Assembly: GCF_011300875.1 (NCBI RefSeq)
Contig: NZ_CP049862.1
Location: 3,100,001 to 3,164,000, forward strand
Direction: 5' to 3'
Length of the DNA: 64,000 nucleotides
Origin: Sanguibacter sp. HDW7
Lineage (GTDB): Bacteria > Actinomycetota > Actinomycetes > Actinomycetales > Cellulomonadaceae
The notes under the pieces are model-generated. The model did not search any database, was not told the DNA's origin, and was given only the letters and a program-made list of their open reading frames with translations. A program made the translations under genes and the position numbers. Positions 38,173 to 46,843 of the stretch are shown here, one piece after another. Position 1 is the first letter of the stretch. Every line of letters begins with the position of its first letter.

Positions 38173-39068
38173 GCGTCGACGGGTCCGCCCCCTCTCCTGC
38201 GCAACCACCGGACCGGGCGCTGGGGTCAGCCGGTCGAGCGGACATCCCCGAGCAGGGGCGCGCGCGGGTGCTCGTGCCGCGGGGCGGGCGGGCGGGGCGC
38301 GAGCTCGCGGCGGCGCTGGAGGCCGCCGGGTTCGAGCCGGTCGTCGCGCCGCTCATCACGTTCGGCCCGCCTGTGGATTCCGCGCCGCTCCTCGCCGGTG
38401 TGGTCAGGCTTGCGGAGGGCGGGTACGACTGGCTCGTGCTCACGTCCGAGCGGACGGTCGACGCCCTCGTCGACGCGTCGCCGGCGGGCGTCGTGCAGGT
38501 TCCGGCGACGACGCGGGTGGCGGCCGTCGGACCGTCGACCGCGCGCCGGGCGCGACGGGCCGGGCTCGACGTCGATGTCGTCCCGGAGTGGGACCGCACG
38601 GCCACGGGCCTCCTCGCGGCGCTCGCCTCCCCGCCTTCCCGACGGATTGACGCTGTCCCCCCATCGAACGGGGGAACAGCGTCAATCCGTCAGGAAGAGG
38701 GGCGGGTGGTGAGAGCCTTCGCACCCCGGTCCGCGATCGCCCGGCCCGAGCTCGTCGACGGGCTCCGCGCCGCCGGGTGGCACGTCGACGCGCCCGACGC
38801 GTACGTCACCGAGCTCGCGACCGCGCTGCCCGCGGGCGCGCTCGACGTCGACGTCGTCGTCCTCACGTCCTCGAGCACCGCCGAGACCTGGGCGACGCTC
38901 ACCGGGCACGTCCCAGCTCCGCCATGGCGGGTCGTGAGCATCGGCCCACGGACGACGACGACCGCACGCACCTTCGGCCTGCGCGTCGAGACGGAGGCCA
39001 CGACGCCCGACGTCCCCGCACTCGTCGCGGCAGTCCGACGGATCGTCGCCCCCTCCCCCGACTCGTAG
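38169..39068 (+). CDS. hemD: Uroporphyrinogen-III synthase HemD with an in-frame palindromic insertion
   Basis: HemD closes hydroxymethylbilane to uroporphyrinogen III. The 299-residue protein starts with GTG inside the hemC stop. Core features are [72 protein letters not shown], and [13 protein letters not shown] and [21 protein letters not shown] in the second half. Residues 158-174 (from [12 protein letters not shown] on) are encoded by a 51-base perfect palindrome that also occurs as an intergenic element at 14948; it adds exactly 17 codons in a surface linker between the two domains. The stop codon TAG lies within another repeat word, CGACTCGTAG. Confidence 0.9.
   Translation: MSVDGSAPSPAQPPDRALGSAGRADIPEQGRARVLVPRGGRAGRELAAALEAAGFEPVVAPLITFGPPVDSAPLLAGVVRLAEGGYDWLVLTSERTVDALVDASPAGVVQVPATTRVAAVGPSTARRARRAGLDVDVVPEWDRTATGLLAALASPPSRRIDAVPPSNGGTASIRQEEGRVVRAFAPRSAIARPELVDGLRAAGWHVDAPDAYVTELATALPAGALDVDVVVLTSSSTAETWATLTGHVPAPPWRVVSIGPRTTTTARTFGLRVETEATTPDVPALVAAVRRIVAPSPDS
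38641..38691. repeat. Nested palindrome, copy 2, inside hemD
   Basis: Outer arms GACGGATTGACGCTGT (38641-38656) and 38676-38691 pair perfectly over 16 bases; between them CCCCCCATCGAACGGGGG forms an inner hairpin. Length 51 bases, a multiple of three, in frame with hemD. It matches the intergenic element at 14948-14997. Confidence 0.85.
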
Positions 39069-39130
39069 GCCCGGAGCACCATCGAACGGCGCTGGCGGCC
39101 GACGAGTCGGCCGGCGACAGCGACTCGTAG
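39059..39130. repeat. CGACTCGTAG-type nested palindrome, copy 1, across the hemD stop
   Basis: CGACTCGTAG at 39059-39068 (its TAG is the hemD stop), inverted partial copy ACGAGTCG at 39102-39109, and CGACTCGTAG again at 39121-39130. Between the first two lies the core CACCATCGAACGG. The same order occurs at 57263-57345. Confidence 0.7.
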
Positions 39131-39219
39131 TCGTCGCTGCACCTTGGCGCGGTGTCGGGACGCCTCGGACATGCCCGCCTGCAAGGATGAGAACAGACCC
39201 CGGACGAGTGGAGAGAACC

Positions 39220-40206
39220 ATGACCCCCTACGACCGCCCCCGCCGCCTGCGCCGCACCCCCGCGCTGCGCGCCCTCGTGAGCGAGACCCGCGTCCACCCG
39301 CGCGAGCTCGTCCTGCCCGCCTTCGTCAAGGAGGGCCTCACCGAGCCGGCGCCGATCATGTCGATGCCGGGCGTCGTCCAGCACGACCTCGACTCGCTGC
39401 GCCGCGAGGCCGTCCGCGTCGCCGAGGCCGGCCTCGGCGGGCTCATGCTCTTCGGCGTGCCGCTCGAGCGCGACGCCGTCGGCTCCGGCGCGACCGACCC
39501 GGACGGGATCCTCAACGTCGCGACCGCCGCCGTCAAGGCCGAGGTCGGCGACGCCGTCGTCGTCATGACCGACGTCTGCCTCGACGAGTTCACCGACCAC
39601 GGCCACTGCGGCGTGCCGCGCGCCGACGGCTCGGTCGACAACGACGCGACTCTCGAGCGCTACGCACGCATGGCCGTGCTCCAGGCCCAGCGCGGCGCGG
39701 ACGTCGTCGCCCTGTCCGGGATGATGGACGGCCAGGTCGCGGCGGTGCGCGAGGCCCTCGACGACGCCGGGCGCACCGACACGGCCGTGCTCGCGTACGC
39801 CGCGAAGTACGCCTCCGCGCTCTACGGACCGTTCCGGGACGCGGTCGAGTCGACGCTCACGGGCGACCGTCGGACCTACCAGATGGACCCCGCCAACCGC
39901 CGGGAGGCGCAGCGCGAGGTCGCGCTCGACATCGCCGAGGGCGCGGACATCGTCATGGTGAAGCCCGCGAGCCTCTACCTCGACGTCCTCGCCGACGTCG
40001 CCGCGGGCTCGGACGTGCCCGTCGCGGCGTACCAGGTCTCGGGCGAGCTCGCGATGGTCGAGGCCGCCGCGGCCATCGGCTGGATCGACCGCGAGCGCAC
40101 GATCGCCGAGTCGCTCACGGCGATCAAGCGCGCGGGCGCTGACCTCGTCGCCACCTACTGGGCCCTCGAGGCTGTCGAGAACCCGCAGGTGAGGGAGCTG
40201 CTGTGA
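39220..40206 (+). CDS. hemB: Porphobilinogen synthase (delta-aminolevulinic acid dehydratase) HemB
   Basis: HemB (328 residues) condenses two aminolevulinates. The ATG at 39220 follows GAGAGAACC. Catalytic lysines are in [17 protein letters not shown] and [12 protein letters not shown]. The metal region reads [15 protein letters not shown], where the Cys of zinc enzymes (DVCLCEYT) is Asp, so this is a magnesium-type rather than a zinc-type enzyme. The hemL start overlaps its stop. The gap before hemB (about 150 bases) carries the repeat after hemD. Confidence 0.95.
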   Translation: MTPYDRPRRLRRTPALRALVSETRVHPRELVLPAFVKEGLTEPAPIMSMPGVVQHDLDSLRREAVRVAEAGLGGLMLFGVPLERDAVGSGATDPDGILNVATAAVKAEVGDAVVVMTDVCLDEFTDHGHCGVPRADGSVDNDATLERYARMAVLQAQRGADVVALSGMMDGQVAAVREALDDAGRTDTAVLAYAAKYASALYGPFRDAVESTLTGDRRTYQMDPANRREAQREVALDIAEGADIVMVKPASLYLDVLADVAAGSDVPVAAYQVSGELAMVEAAAAIGWIDRERTIAESLTAIKRAGADLVATYWALEAVENPQVRELL

Positions 40207-41561
40207 GCAACGAGTCCGACTTCGCCCATGCCCAGCGGGTCCTGCCGGGCGGCGTGTCCTCACCCGTGCGGGCGTTCGGGTCGGTCGGCGGGACGCCGCG
40301 CATGCTGCGTTCTGCGCGCGGCGCGTACGTCACGGACGTCGACGGCGTCGAGCGCGCCGACCTCGTCGCGTCGTGGGGTCCGGCGCTGCTCGGGCACGCT
40401 CACCCCGAGGTCGTCGCCGCCGTGCAGGAGGCCGCCGCGCGCGGCCTGTCGTTCGGCGCCCCGACGGTCGCGGAGGCCGAGCTCGCCGACGCGGTCATCG
40501 CGCGCGTGCCGTTCGTCGAGAAGCTGCGGCTCGTCTCGACGGGCACCGAGGCGACGATGACGGCCGTGCGCCTCGCGCGCGGCGTCACCGGCCGGCCGCT
40601 CGTCATCAAGATGGCCGGCTGCTACCACGGGCACCTCGACGCGCTGCTCGCGCAGGCAGGCTCGGGCGTCGCGAACCAGGCGCTGCCCGGTTCGGCGGGG
40701 GTCACGGAGGCGACGGCCGCCGAGACCATCGTCGTCCCGTACGACGACGTCGCGGCCGTGGCCGCGGCGTTCGACGCCCACCCGGGGCGGGTCGCGGCCG
40801 TCATCGTCGAGGCAGCGCCCGCGAACATGGGTGTCATCGAGCCCGCGCCCGGCTACAACGCGGCGCTGCGGCGCCTGTGCTCGCAGCACGGTGCGCTGCT
40901 CGTGCTCGACGAGGTACTCACGGGCTTCCGCGTCTCAGCGGCCGGATGGTGGGGTCTCGAGGGGCGGCGCGAGGGCTGGGAGCCGGACCTCGTGACGTTC
41001 GGCAAGGTCGTCGGCGGCGGCATGCCCGTCGCGGCGGTCGGGGGGCGGGCGTCGGTCATGGACCATCTCGCGCCGCTCGGGCCGGTGTACCAGGCGGGCA
41101 CGCTGTCGGGGAACCCGGTCGCGGTCGCGGCGGGGCTCGCGACGCTGCGCCTCGCGGACGCTGCGGTGTACGCGCACGTCGACCGGGTCTCGCGCGTCGT
41201 GTCCGACGCGGTGTCGGCCGCGCTCGACGCCGAGGGCGTCGCGCACTCGGTGCAGCGGGCGGGCTCGCTGTTCTCGGTCGCGTTCGGGACGTGGCAGGCG
41301 GGGGCGGCCGACACTCCCGGCCTCGACGCCCTCCCGCACGACGTGCCCGCTGGTCCGCGCGACTACGCGCAGGTGCAGGCGCAGGAGGGCTGGCGGTTCC
41401 CGCCGTTCTTCCACGCGATGCTCGACGCCGGGGTGGCGCTGCCGCCGTCGGTGTTCGAGGCGTGGTTCCTCACCGCGGCGCACGACGAGGAGGCCGTCGG
41501 TCGCATCCTCGAGGCGCTGCCGGCAGCGGCCCGGGCGGCCGCAACGGCGACGCGCCCCTAG
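40203..41561 (+). CDS. hemL: Glutamate-1-semialdehyde 2,1-aminomutase HemL
   Basis: HemL (452 residues) turns glutamate-1-semialdehyde into 5-aminolevulinate. GTG start overlaps the hemB stop (GTGA). The PLP lysine lies in [18 protein letters not shown]; other marks are [20 protein letters not shown] at the start, [45 protein letters not shown] and [29 protein letters not shown]. With HemA it forms the C5 route to aminolevulinate. It ends the heme island; a perfect palindrome follows. Confidence 0.95.
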   Translation: MSNESDFAHAQRVLPGGVSSPVRAFGSVGGTPRMLRSARGAYVTDVDGVERADLVASWGPALLGHAHPEVVAAVQEAAARGLSFGAPTVAEAELADAVIARVPFVEKLRLVSTGTEATMTAVRLARGVTGRPLVIKMAGCYHGHLDALLAQAGSGVANQALPGSAGVTEATAAETIVVPYDDVAAVAAAFDAHPGRVAAVIVEAAPANMGVIEPAPGYNAALRRLCSQHGALLVLDEVLTGFRVSAAGWWGLEGRREGWEPDLVTFGKVVGGGMPVAAVGGRASVMDHLAPLGPVYQAGTLSGNPVAVAAGLATLRLADAAVYAHVDRVSRVVSDAVSAALDAEGVAHSVQRAGSLFSVAFGTWQAGAADTPGLDALPHDVPAGPRDYAQVQAQEGWRFPPFFHAMLDAGVALPPSVFEAWFLTAAHDEEAVGRILEALPAAARAAATATRP

Positions 41562-41602
41562 CCGCAGCCCGTCCCCAACCGCGGCGTTCCACGCTCCACC
41601 AC

Positions 41603-41647
41603 GGATTGACGGCTTCCGACCATTCGATGGTCGGAAGCCGTCAATCC
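41603..41647. terminator. 20-bp palindrome after hemL, terminator-like, related to the dispersed elements
   Basis: Perfect arms GGATTGACGGCTTCCGACCA (41603-41622) and 41628-41647 with loop TTCGA. The outer part GGATTGACG is shared with the hemD palindrome and the centre CCATTCGATGG recalls the CCATCGAACGG core. It lies 41 bases after hemL. Confidence 0.75.
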
Positions 41648-41722
41648 TTCGGGGAAGAGCGTTGCCGCTACGTGCCACCAAGGTGCCGTCGCCCGTGGCC
41701 CGGCACACGACGCGCGACGGTC

Positions 41723-41910
41723 GGATAGCCGATCGGACCACGTGTTGCGCACGGATCCGCTATCGAGGGCCAGGCGACTCCGGGGCGCATCACTCGATAG
41801 CCGATTCGCCCACGTGTCAGGTACGGATCCGCTATCGAAGACCTGGCTCCGCCGGTGCGCATCGCCGGATAGCCGATTCGTACGTGTGAAGGGGTCCGAT
41901 CGGCTATCGG
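41723..41910. repeat. Three tandem 71-72-bp palindromic units (GATAGCCGATC type)
   Basis: Each unit holds an imperfect inverted repeat: arms near 41723-41737 and 41753-41765, 41795-41808 and 41824-41837, 41865-41880 and 41897-41910. Arm words are GATAGCCGAT and ATCCGCTATC or ATCGGCTATC. The centre contains ACGTGT. The linkers between units are alike (a CCTGGC/CCAGGC word, then GGNGCGCATC). Distances between unit starts are 72 and 71 bases. The translation of this DNA is repetitive, but it has no credible start and I do not call it a gene. Confidence 0.75.
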
Positions 41911-43283
41911 ACCGCAGAGGTCGGGCGGGGGCGGAGCTGGCCTGCGAGGGACATCGACAGGACCGTCGCGATCGTGATGAGGCCCAGCGCGTGCCGCGCC
42001 CCGAGCCCGTCGACGAGCGCCCCCAGCACGGGCGGCGCCGTGAGCATCGCGATGGTCGAGAAGGACGACGCGACCGACACCCGGCTCGCCGCGTGCAGCG
42101 GGTCGTCGGACGCCGCCGCGATCGTCACCGGGTTGACGAGCGCCGCACCCGCACCCCACAGCACGATGCCGATCCACGCCGTCGCGAGGCTCGGCGCGAG
42201 CGCGAACAGCGCGAGCCCCACGAACGCCGACACGCCCGACGACCGCACAACCGCCACTCGACCGAAGCGGTCGACGAGGCCCGTGCCTGCGAACCGCACG
42301 ATCGTCATCGCCGCGACGAACGTGCCGTAGGCGATCGCGCCGACGGCCTCCCGCGCCGCGAAGCCGTCGGTCACCGCGATCGACAGCCACGTGCCGGCCG
42401 ACCCCTCGGACAGCGACGACGCGAGCAGGACGAGACCCAGCAGGAGGGTGCGCGGCTCGGTCCACGCGCCGAGCGCCGAACGGAAGCCGCGCGACGCCGG
42501 GGAGGCAGGGCGGGTCGACGCGTTCGTGCGACGCGCGGCCTCGGTCGCGTCGGCGGCGTCCGCCGTGACGACGTCGTCGACCGCGGGCGCCCCCGCCACG
42601 GCACGCACGGCGTCGGCGGTCGCGGAGGCGTCGTCGGGTACGTCGGCGTCGGGCACAGCCTCGTCGGGCACAGCATCGTCGGGCACAGCATCCGTCGCGG
42701 CCGAGGCCGCGCGGAGCGTGACGACGCGCAGGACCGTGGCGACCACGAGGACGACGGAGATCTGAACCTCGACCGCGACGTGACCCCACGAGAAGCCGGC
42801 CGCAATGAGCGTGCCGAGCGCCGCGCCGACGGAAAACGTCGCGTGGAAGTGCGGCAGCACGGTGCGGCCGAGGCGACGCTCGACGGCGGCGCCGGCGATG
42901 TTGATGGGGATGTTGATGAACGCGCCGCTCACGCCGTTGACGACGAGGCCCACGACGAGGGTGACGACGGACGACGTCGCGAGGCCGAGCGCGACGAGGC
43001 CGAAGCCGAGGGCGCTCGTGAGGGTGCCTGCGACGAGGACGCGTCGAGCGCCGAAGCGCGTGACCAGACCGCCCGTGAGGAGGACGGACACGAGCGTTCC
43101 GAGGCCGCCGATCGTCAGGAGGCCGCCGAGCTCGAGGGCGTCGAGCCCGAGCGTCGCGCGGACGGACGGGAGGCGTGCGAGCCACTGTGCGCCGACGACG
43201 CCGAAGATCCCGAACTGGGCGAGGAGCGCGATGCGCATCGCGCCGACCGACGGGGCGGAGGGCGTTGCGGCGAGGGAGGTCAC
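41904..43283 (-). CDS. MFS transporter
   Basis: This 459-residue membrane protein has 12 predicted helices. The N-terminal half starts with RIALLAQFGIFGVVGAQWLARLPSVRATLGLDALELGGLLTIGGLG, a pattern of the fucose permease-like or YbjJ-like MFS group; RFGARRVLV is the cytoplasmic loop after helix 2. The central loop is long, acidic and repetitive (residues about 195-260, DAVPDDAVPDEAVPDADVPDD). Substrate unknown. The GTG start is eight bases after TAGGAT, so it may be leaderless. The gene is flanked on both sides by GATAGCCGATC-type palindromic units, and its stop lies within the last unit. Confidence 0.85.
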   Translation of the reverse strand: MTSLAATPSAPSVGAMRIALLAQFGIFGVVGAQWLARLPSVRATLGLDALELGGLLTIGGLGTLVSVLLTGGLVTRFGARRVLVAGTLTSALGFGLVALGLATSSVVTLVVGLVVNGVSGAFINIPINIAGAAVERRLGRTVLPHFHATFSVGAALGTLIAAGFSWGHVAVEVQISVVLVVATVLRVVTLRAASAATDAVPDDAVPDEAVPDADVPDDASATADAVRAVAGAPAVDDVVTADAADATEAARRTNASTRPASPASRGFRSALGAWTEPRTLLLGLVLLASSLSEGSAGTWLSIAVTDGFAAREAVGAIAYGTFVAAMTIVRFAGTGLVDRFGRVAVVRSSGVSAFVGLALFALAPSLATAWIGIVLWGAGAALVNPVTIAAASDDPLHAASRVSVASSFSTIAMLTAPPVLGALVDGLGARHALGLITIATVLSMSLAGQLRPRPTSAVR

Positions 43284-43330
43284 GTCTCACGATCCTAGGC
43301 CGCGCACCGGGCCGATCGGTGGGCCCCACC

Positions 43331-43375
43331 GCTCGACGGCCGGAACCGTCGATCCGTCAGAGGCGGGCGCCTCTG
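43331..43375. repeat. Partial nested palindrome upstream of the MFS gene
   Basis: TCGACGG (43333-43339) pairs with CCGTCGA (43346-43352); GATCCGTCAG resembles the 3' arm of the TGACGGAT-type elements. A second hairpin CAGAGGC/GCCTCTG follows at 43358-43375. Confidence 0.5.
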
Positions 43376-43378
43376 GCG

Positions 43379-43425
43379 TTCGAGAGCGGATCCGGACACG
43401 TGTGGTGTCCGGATCCGCTCTCGAA
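43379..43425. repeat. 21-bp perfect palindrome (TTCGAGAGCGGATCC type)
   Basis: Arms of 21 bases at 43379-43399 and 43405-43425 are perfectly complementary, loop GTGTG. The arm starts TTCGAGAGCGGATCCGGACA. It has the same overall plan as the units at 41723-41910, with ACGTGT in the centre. Confidence 0.85.
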
Positions 43426-43452
43426 CCTGGTGGCGTCGGGGCGCAGCGTGGT

Positions 43453-43495
43453 CGATAGCCGATCCGTACGGCGGAGGCGCACGGATCGGCTGTCG
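43453..43495. repeat. GATAGCCGATCC palindrome unit
   Basis: Arms CGATAGCCGATCCGT (43453-43467) and ACGGATCGGCTGTCG (43481-43495), one mismatch. The start is 74 bases after the preceding palindrome, and the linker (CCTGGTGGCGTCGGGGCGCA) resembles that between units at 41723-41910. Confidence 0.8.
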
Positions 43496-43551
43496 GACCA
43501 CAGCGGGTCAGGCACGGGCAGCACCGCTGGACGGCAGCAGCGCCAGGGAGG

Positions 43552-44469
43552 TCAGGGCAGCAGACCCGCCTTCGCGCGGAGATCCTCGACGAACGTCGGG
43601 TTCGCCGCGAGCCACGTGCGGACCGACGTGTCCGGGTCCTTGCCCTCGTCCTCGTTGAACATGACGTTCTCGAGCGACGTCAGCTGATCGTCGGACAGCT
43701 CGAACGCCTTGACGAGCGCAGCCACGTCAGGCTGCGCCGCGGAGAAGCCGGACCGAGCGACCGTGTGGATCTCCTCCGCATCGCCGAGCAGACCCTTGGG
43801 GTCCTCGAGGTCACGGACGGGGAACTCGTCGTAGGCCCAGTGCGGGCGCCACAGCGTCACCGCGACGTTCTCGCCCGCGCCGGTGCGGCTCTTGAGCTCC
43901 GCGAGCATCGCGGGCGTCGAGGAGATGACGTGGTCGATCTTCTCGAGCCCGTAGCCCGGGACGACCTCGTCCTGCGTGATGCGGGTGAGGCCCGCCCCCG
44001 CCTCGATACCGACGAGGCGCCCGTCGAACGCGTCGGCCGCCCCCGCGAGCTCCTCGAGCGACGTGATCGGCGCGTCCTCGTTCACCGCGATCGTCAGGCG
44101 CGCCTCGTCGTACCAGGAGCCGAGCTGCTCGAGGTCGTCGCCGTACTTCGTGAGGTAGTCCGCGTGCGTGATGGGCAGCCACATGTCGAAGTTCAGGTCG
44201 AGACCGCCACCCGCAAGACCCGTGTAGACGATGCCGGGGTCCGCGGTCTCGGTCGTCACCCGGTAGCCGTCGTCCTCGAGCATGACCTTGAAGAGGTGCG
44301 AGACAGCGATGCCCTCGTCCCAGCCGGAGTGGATGCCGATGCTCACCTCCTTGCCGGGGGCCGCGGAGCCGGCGTCGTCGACCGAGCACGCCGTGAGCGT
44401 GAGGCCGAGGCCGAGCGCGGCCGCGACGGCGAGGGTCGTCCGGAGGTTCGTGCGGGACATGCGGGTCAT
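43552..44469 (-). CDS. Glycine betaine/proline-type ABC transporter substrate-binding lipoprotein (OpuAC/ProX-like)
   Basis: The ATG at 44469 behind GAGAGGA gives 305 residues; the frame is open far upstream but this is where the signal peptide begins. The lipobox is LTAC (LGLGLTLTAC). The OpuAC domain follows: VSIGIHSGWDEGIAVSHLFKVMLEDDGY, GGGLDLNFDMWLPITHADYL, and VAVTLWRPHWAYDEFPVRDLEDPKG, with the aromatic residues (Trp, Tyr) that form the cage for a quaternary amine. It is the third gene of the ATPase-permease-binding protein operon. The ligand may be glycine betaine, choline or proline betaine. Confidence 0.87.
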   Translation of the reverse strand: MTRMSRTNLRTTLAVAAALGLGLTLTACSVDDAGSAAPGKEVSIGIHSGWDEGIAVSHLFKVMLEDDGYRVTTETADPGIVYTGLAGGGLDLNFDMWLPITHADYLTKYGDDLEQLGSWYDEARLTIAVNEDAPITSLEELAGAADAFDGRLVGIEAGAGLTRITQDEVVPGYGLEKIDHVISSTPAMLAELKSRTGAGENVAVTLWRPHWAYDEFPVRDLEDPKGLLGDAEEIHTVARSGFSAAQPDVAALVKAFELSDDQLTSLENVMFNEDEGKDPDTSVRTWLAANPTFVEDLRAKAGLLP

Positions 44470-44546
44470 GCGTTCCTCTCGTGGGCGCGTCGCGCCCAGG
44501 TCGGGTCGGGGTGCACCCGGGTCGGGTGCGGATGAAGAGTGGCGGC

Positions 44547-45410
44547 TCAGCCGCGCGCGAGCGCCCTGGCGACGGGAGCGCGATCGGCGAGGGCTGCGGT
44601 GATGCGGTCGAGGATCATCGCAAGGATGACGACGGACAGACCGGCCTCGACGCCGAGGGACACGTTGATCCGCTGCAGGGCGGCGACGACGTCGCGGCCG
44701 AGGCCGGGGGCGCCGGTAAGGCCTGCGATGACGACCATCGAGAGCGACAGCATGATGACCTGGTTGACGCCGGCCATGATCGTCGGGAGCGCGAGCGGCA
44801 GCTGGATCTGACGCAGGATGCGACCCTCGGTCGCGCCGAACGCGTGCCCGGCCTCGACGACCTCGGGGTCGACCTGGCGGATGCCGAGCTCGGTGAAGCG
44901 CACGCCGGGGGCGAGCGCGAAGATGATCGTCGCGACGAGCCCAGGGACGACGCCCGTGAGGAAGACGACGACGGTCGGGATGAGGTAGACGAACGCGGGC
45001 ATCGTCTGCATGAGGTCGAGCACGGGCCGCAGGACCGCGGAGACGCGGTCGGAGCGAGCGGCCCAGATGCCGAGCGGAACGGCGAGGACGATCGCGACGA
45101 CGCTCGCGAGGAGGACGAGCGCAAGCGTCGCCATCGCGTTGTGCCACTGGTCGACAGCGGCGACGAGGACGAGGCCCGCGGCGGAGCCGAGGCTGAGACG
45201 CCAGCCCTTGACCCACCATGCGAGGGCGGCGACGAGAAGGATGACGCCCCACGCAGGCGGGCTCGTCAACGCGAGCTCGAGGACGTCGTAGACGGCGAGG
45301 AAGCCGGTCTTGATCGAGTCGAAGACGTCCTTGCCGGACTTCGTGATGACGTCGACGGCGTCGGCGACGACGTCGCCGAGGGGCAGGCGGGGCATGAGGG
45401 TGTCGCTCAT
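44547..45410 (-). CDS. Glycine betaine-type ABC transporter permease (ProW/OpuAB-like)
   Basis: This 287-residue permease has six or seven helices and the BPD_transp_1 coupling motif in EAGHAFGATEGRILRQIQLPLALPTIMAGVNQVIM. The N-terminal DAVDVITKSGKDVFDSIKTGFLAVYDVLELAL is typical of ProW-like proteins. QTMPAFVYLIPTVVVFL is conserved in the family. Its start overlaps the stop of the ATPase gene (ATGA). Confidence 0.92.
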   Translation of the reverse strand: MSDTLMPRLPLGDVVADAVDVITKSGKDVFDSIKTGFLAVYDVLELALTSPPAWGVILLVAALAWWVKGWRLSLGSAAGLVLVAAVDQWHNAMATLALVLLASVVAIVLAVPLGIWAARSDRVSAVLRPVLDLMQTMPAFVYLIPTVVVFLTGVVPGLVATIIFALAPGVRFTELGIRQVDPEVVEAGHAFGATEGRILRQIQLPLALPTIMAGVNQVIMLSLSMVVIAGLTGAPGLGRDVVAALQRINVSLGVEAGLSVVILAMILDRITAALADRAPVARALARG

Positions 45411-46843
45411 CGGGCACCTCCGTCGGTCGGGGCGTCGAGCTCGGCGGCGGCTGCGACCTCCGCAGCAGCGATCTCTGCGGCTGCGACCTCAGCGGCCGAG
45501 GCCGCGGTCTGTGCGACGGGCAGCACGTCGGGCGCAAGCCCAGGCACGCCGTCGTCGGGCGGCAGCGGTTCGTAGCCGTCGGGCACGCCGTTCGTCGCGA
45601 CGGTCGTCACCCCGGCGCCGACGACGGTCTCGTGGGAGGCGTCGCCCGCGGTCTCGTCGGGCAGGTCGATCTCCGGGGGCACCATGGCCTCGAGGAGGGT
45701 GACGCGCGGGACGACGCCGAGCAGGCGACCGTGGTCGTCGGTGACGGCGACGGGGACGAGAGACTCGGCCGACGGCGCGAAGATCTCGGAGAGAGGGGTG
45801 TCCTCGTCGACGGTCGCGACGTCGTTCCGGACGAGACCGTCGAGGCGTGGGATGCCCGCGCGGGCGGCGTCGACGACGTCGGAGTCGCGGACGAAGCCGA
45901 GCAGGACGCGGTCGCGGTCGACGACGAACGCCGCCGCGACCTGGGCCTCGCGCATCGCGCGGGCGGCGCGGCGCGGGCCGGCTGCTGCAGGCAGGACGAC
46001 GCCGGGGCGCAGCATGACGGACGACGCGGTGAGGACGCGCGTGCGGTCGACGTCGGCGACGAACTGAGCGACGTAGTCGTCCGCGGGCGCGGTGAGGATC
46101 TCCTCGGCCGTGCCGATCTGCACGATCCGACCCGAGCGCATGACGGCGATGCGGTCGCCGAGGAACATCGCCTCGTTGAGGTCGTGCGTGATGAAGACGA
46201 TCGTTTTGCCGAGCTTCTGCTGGATCTCGACGAGCTGCTCCTGCATCTCGCGCCGGATGAGCGGGTCGAGCGCGGAGAACGCCTCGTCCATGAGGAGGAT
46301 GTCGGTGTCCGCGGTGAGCGCGCGAGCGAGGCCGACGCGCTGGCGCATGCCGCCAGAGAGCTCGCCGGGCAGGGAGTCCTCCCAGCCGCCGAGTCCCGTG
46401 AGCTCGAGCGCGGCGCGTGCGCGCTCGCGGCGTTCCTCCGTGCCGACGCCCTGGATCTCGAGCGGGTAGGCCGCGTTGTCGAGGACGGTGCGGTGCGGCA
46501 GCAACGCGAAGTGCTGGAAGACCATGGAGACGGTGGTGCGGCGCAGGGTGCGCAGGCGCGAGGCGCTCACCGTTGCGAGGTCGTCGTCGCCCAGGAGTAC
46601 GCGGCCCGACGTGGGGCGCCACAGGCCGTTGAGCATGCGGATGAGGGTGGACTTGCCGGAGCCGGACAGTCCCATGACGACAAAGATCTCGCCCGCCGCC
46701 ACCTCGAAGGACGCGTCGATGACGGCGGCGGTGCCGTACTGACGCACGTCGTCACGGGTGGCGCCGGCGCGGAGCCGTCGTACTGCTTCCTGGGGTCGTC
46801 GTCCGAAGACCTTGTCGACGTTCTCGACGCGGATCGCTGTCAT
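45407..46843 (-). CDS. Glycine betaine-type ABC transporter ATP-binding protein with CBS domains (ProV/OpuAA-like)
   Basis: The 478-residue protein starts with the ABC domain: Walker A GLSGSGKST, signature LSGGMRQRVGLARALTAD, Walker B ILLMDEAFSALDPL, switch His in VFITHDLNEAM. FRRPQEA/RATRDDVRQYGTAAVIDASFEV is the ProV-specific insertion before Walker A. Two CBS domains follow (residues about 280-400: VLTASSVMLRPGV to GVVPRVTLLEAM), which sense ionic strength in OpuA. The tail beyond about 400 is acidic and Ala/Glu-repetitive (AAEVAAAEIAAAEVAAAAE). It is the first gene of the operon. Confidence 0.92.
   Translation of the reverse strand: MTAIRVENVDKVFGRRPQEAVRRLRAGATRDDVRQYGTAAVIDASFEVAAGEIFVVMGLSGSGKSTLIRMLNGLWRPTSGRVLLGDDDLATVSASRLRTLRRTTVSMVFQHFALLPHRTVLDNAAYPLEIQGVGTEERRERARAALELTGLGGWEDSLPGELSGGMRQRVGLARALTADTDILLMDEAFSALDPLIRREMQEQLVEIQQKLGKTIVFITHDLNEAMFLGDRIAVMRSGRIVQIGTAEEILTAPADDYVAQFVADVDRTRVLTASSVMLRPGVVLPAAAGPRRAARAMREAQVAAAFVVDRDRVLLGFVRDSDVVDAARAGIPRLDGLVRNDVATVDEDTPLSEIFAPSAESLVPVAVTDDHGRLLGVVPRVTLLEAMVPPEIDLPDETAGDASHETVVGAGVTTVATNGVPDGYEPLPPDDGVPGLAPDVLPVAQTAASAAEVAAAEIAAAEVAAAAELDAPTDGGAR

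Noticed and set aside
41662-41889. A repetitive open frame over the tandem palindromic units
   Set aside because: The repeated peptide comes from the DNA repeats; there is no ribosome site and no leaderless promoter.
41723-41910. A possible CRISPR array
   Set aside because: The units are long imperfect palindromes with similar, not unique, linkers. Only three units are present and no cas gene is near.
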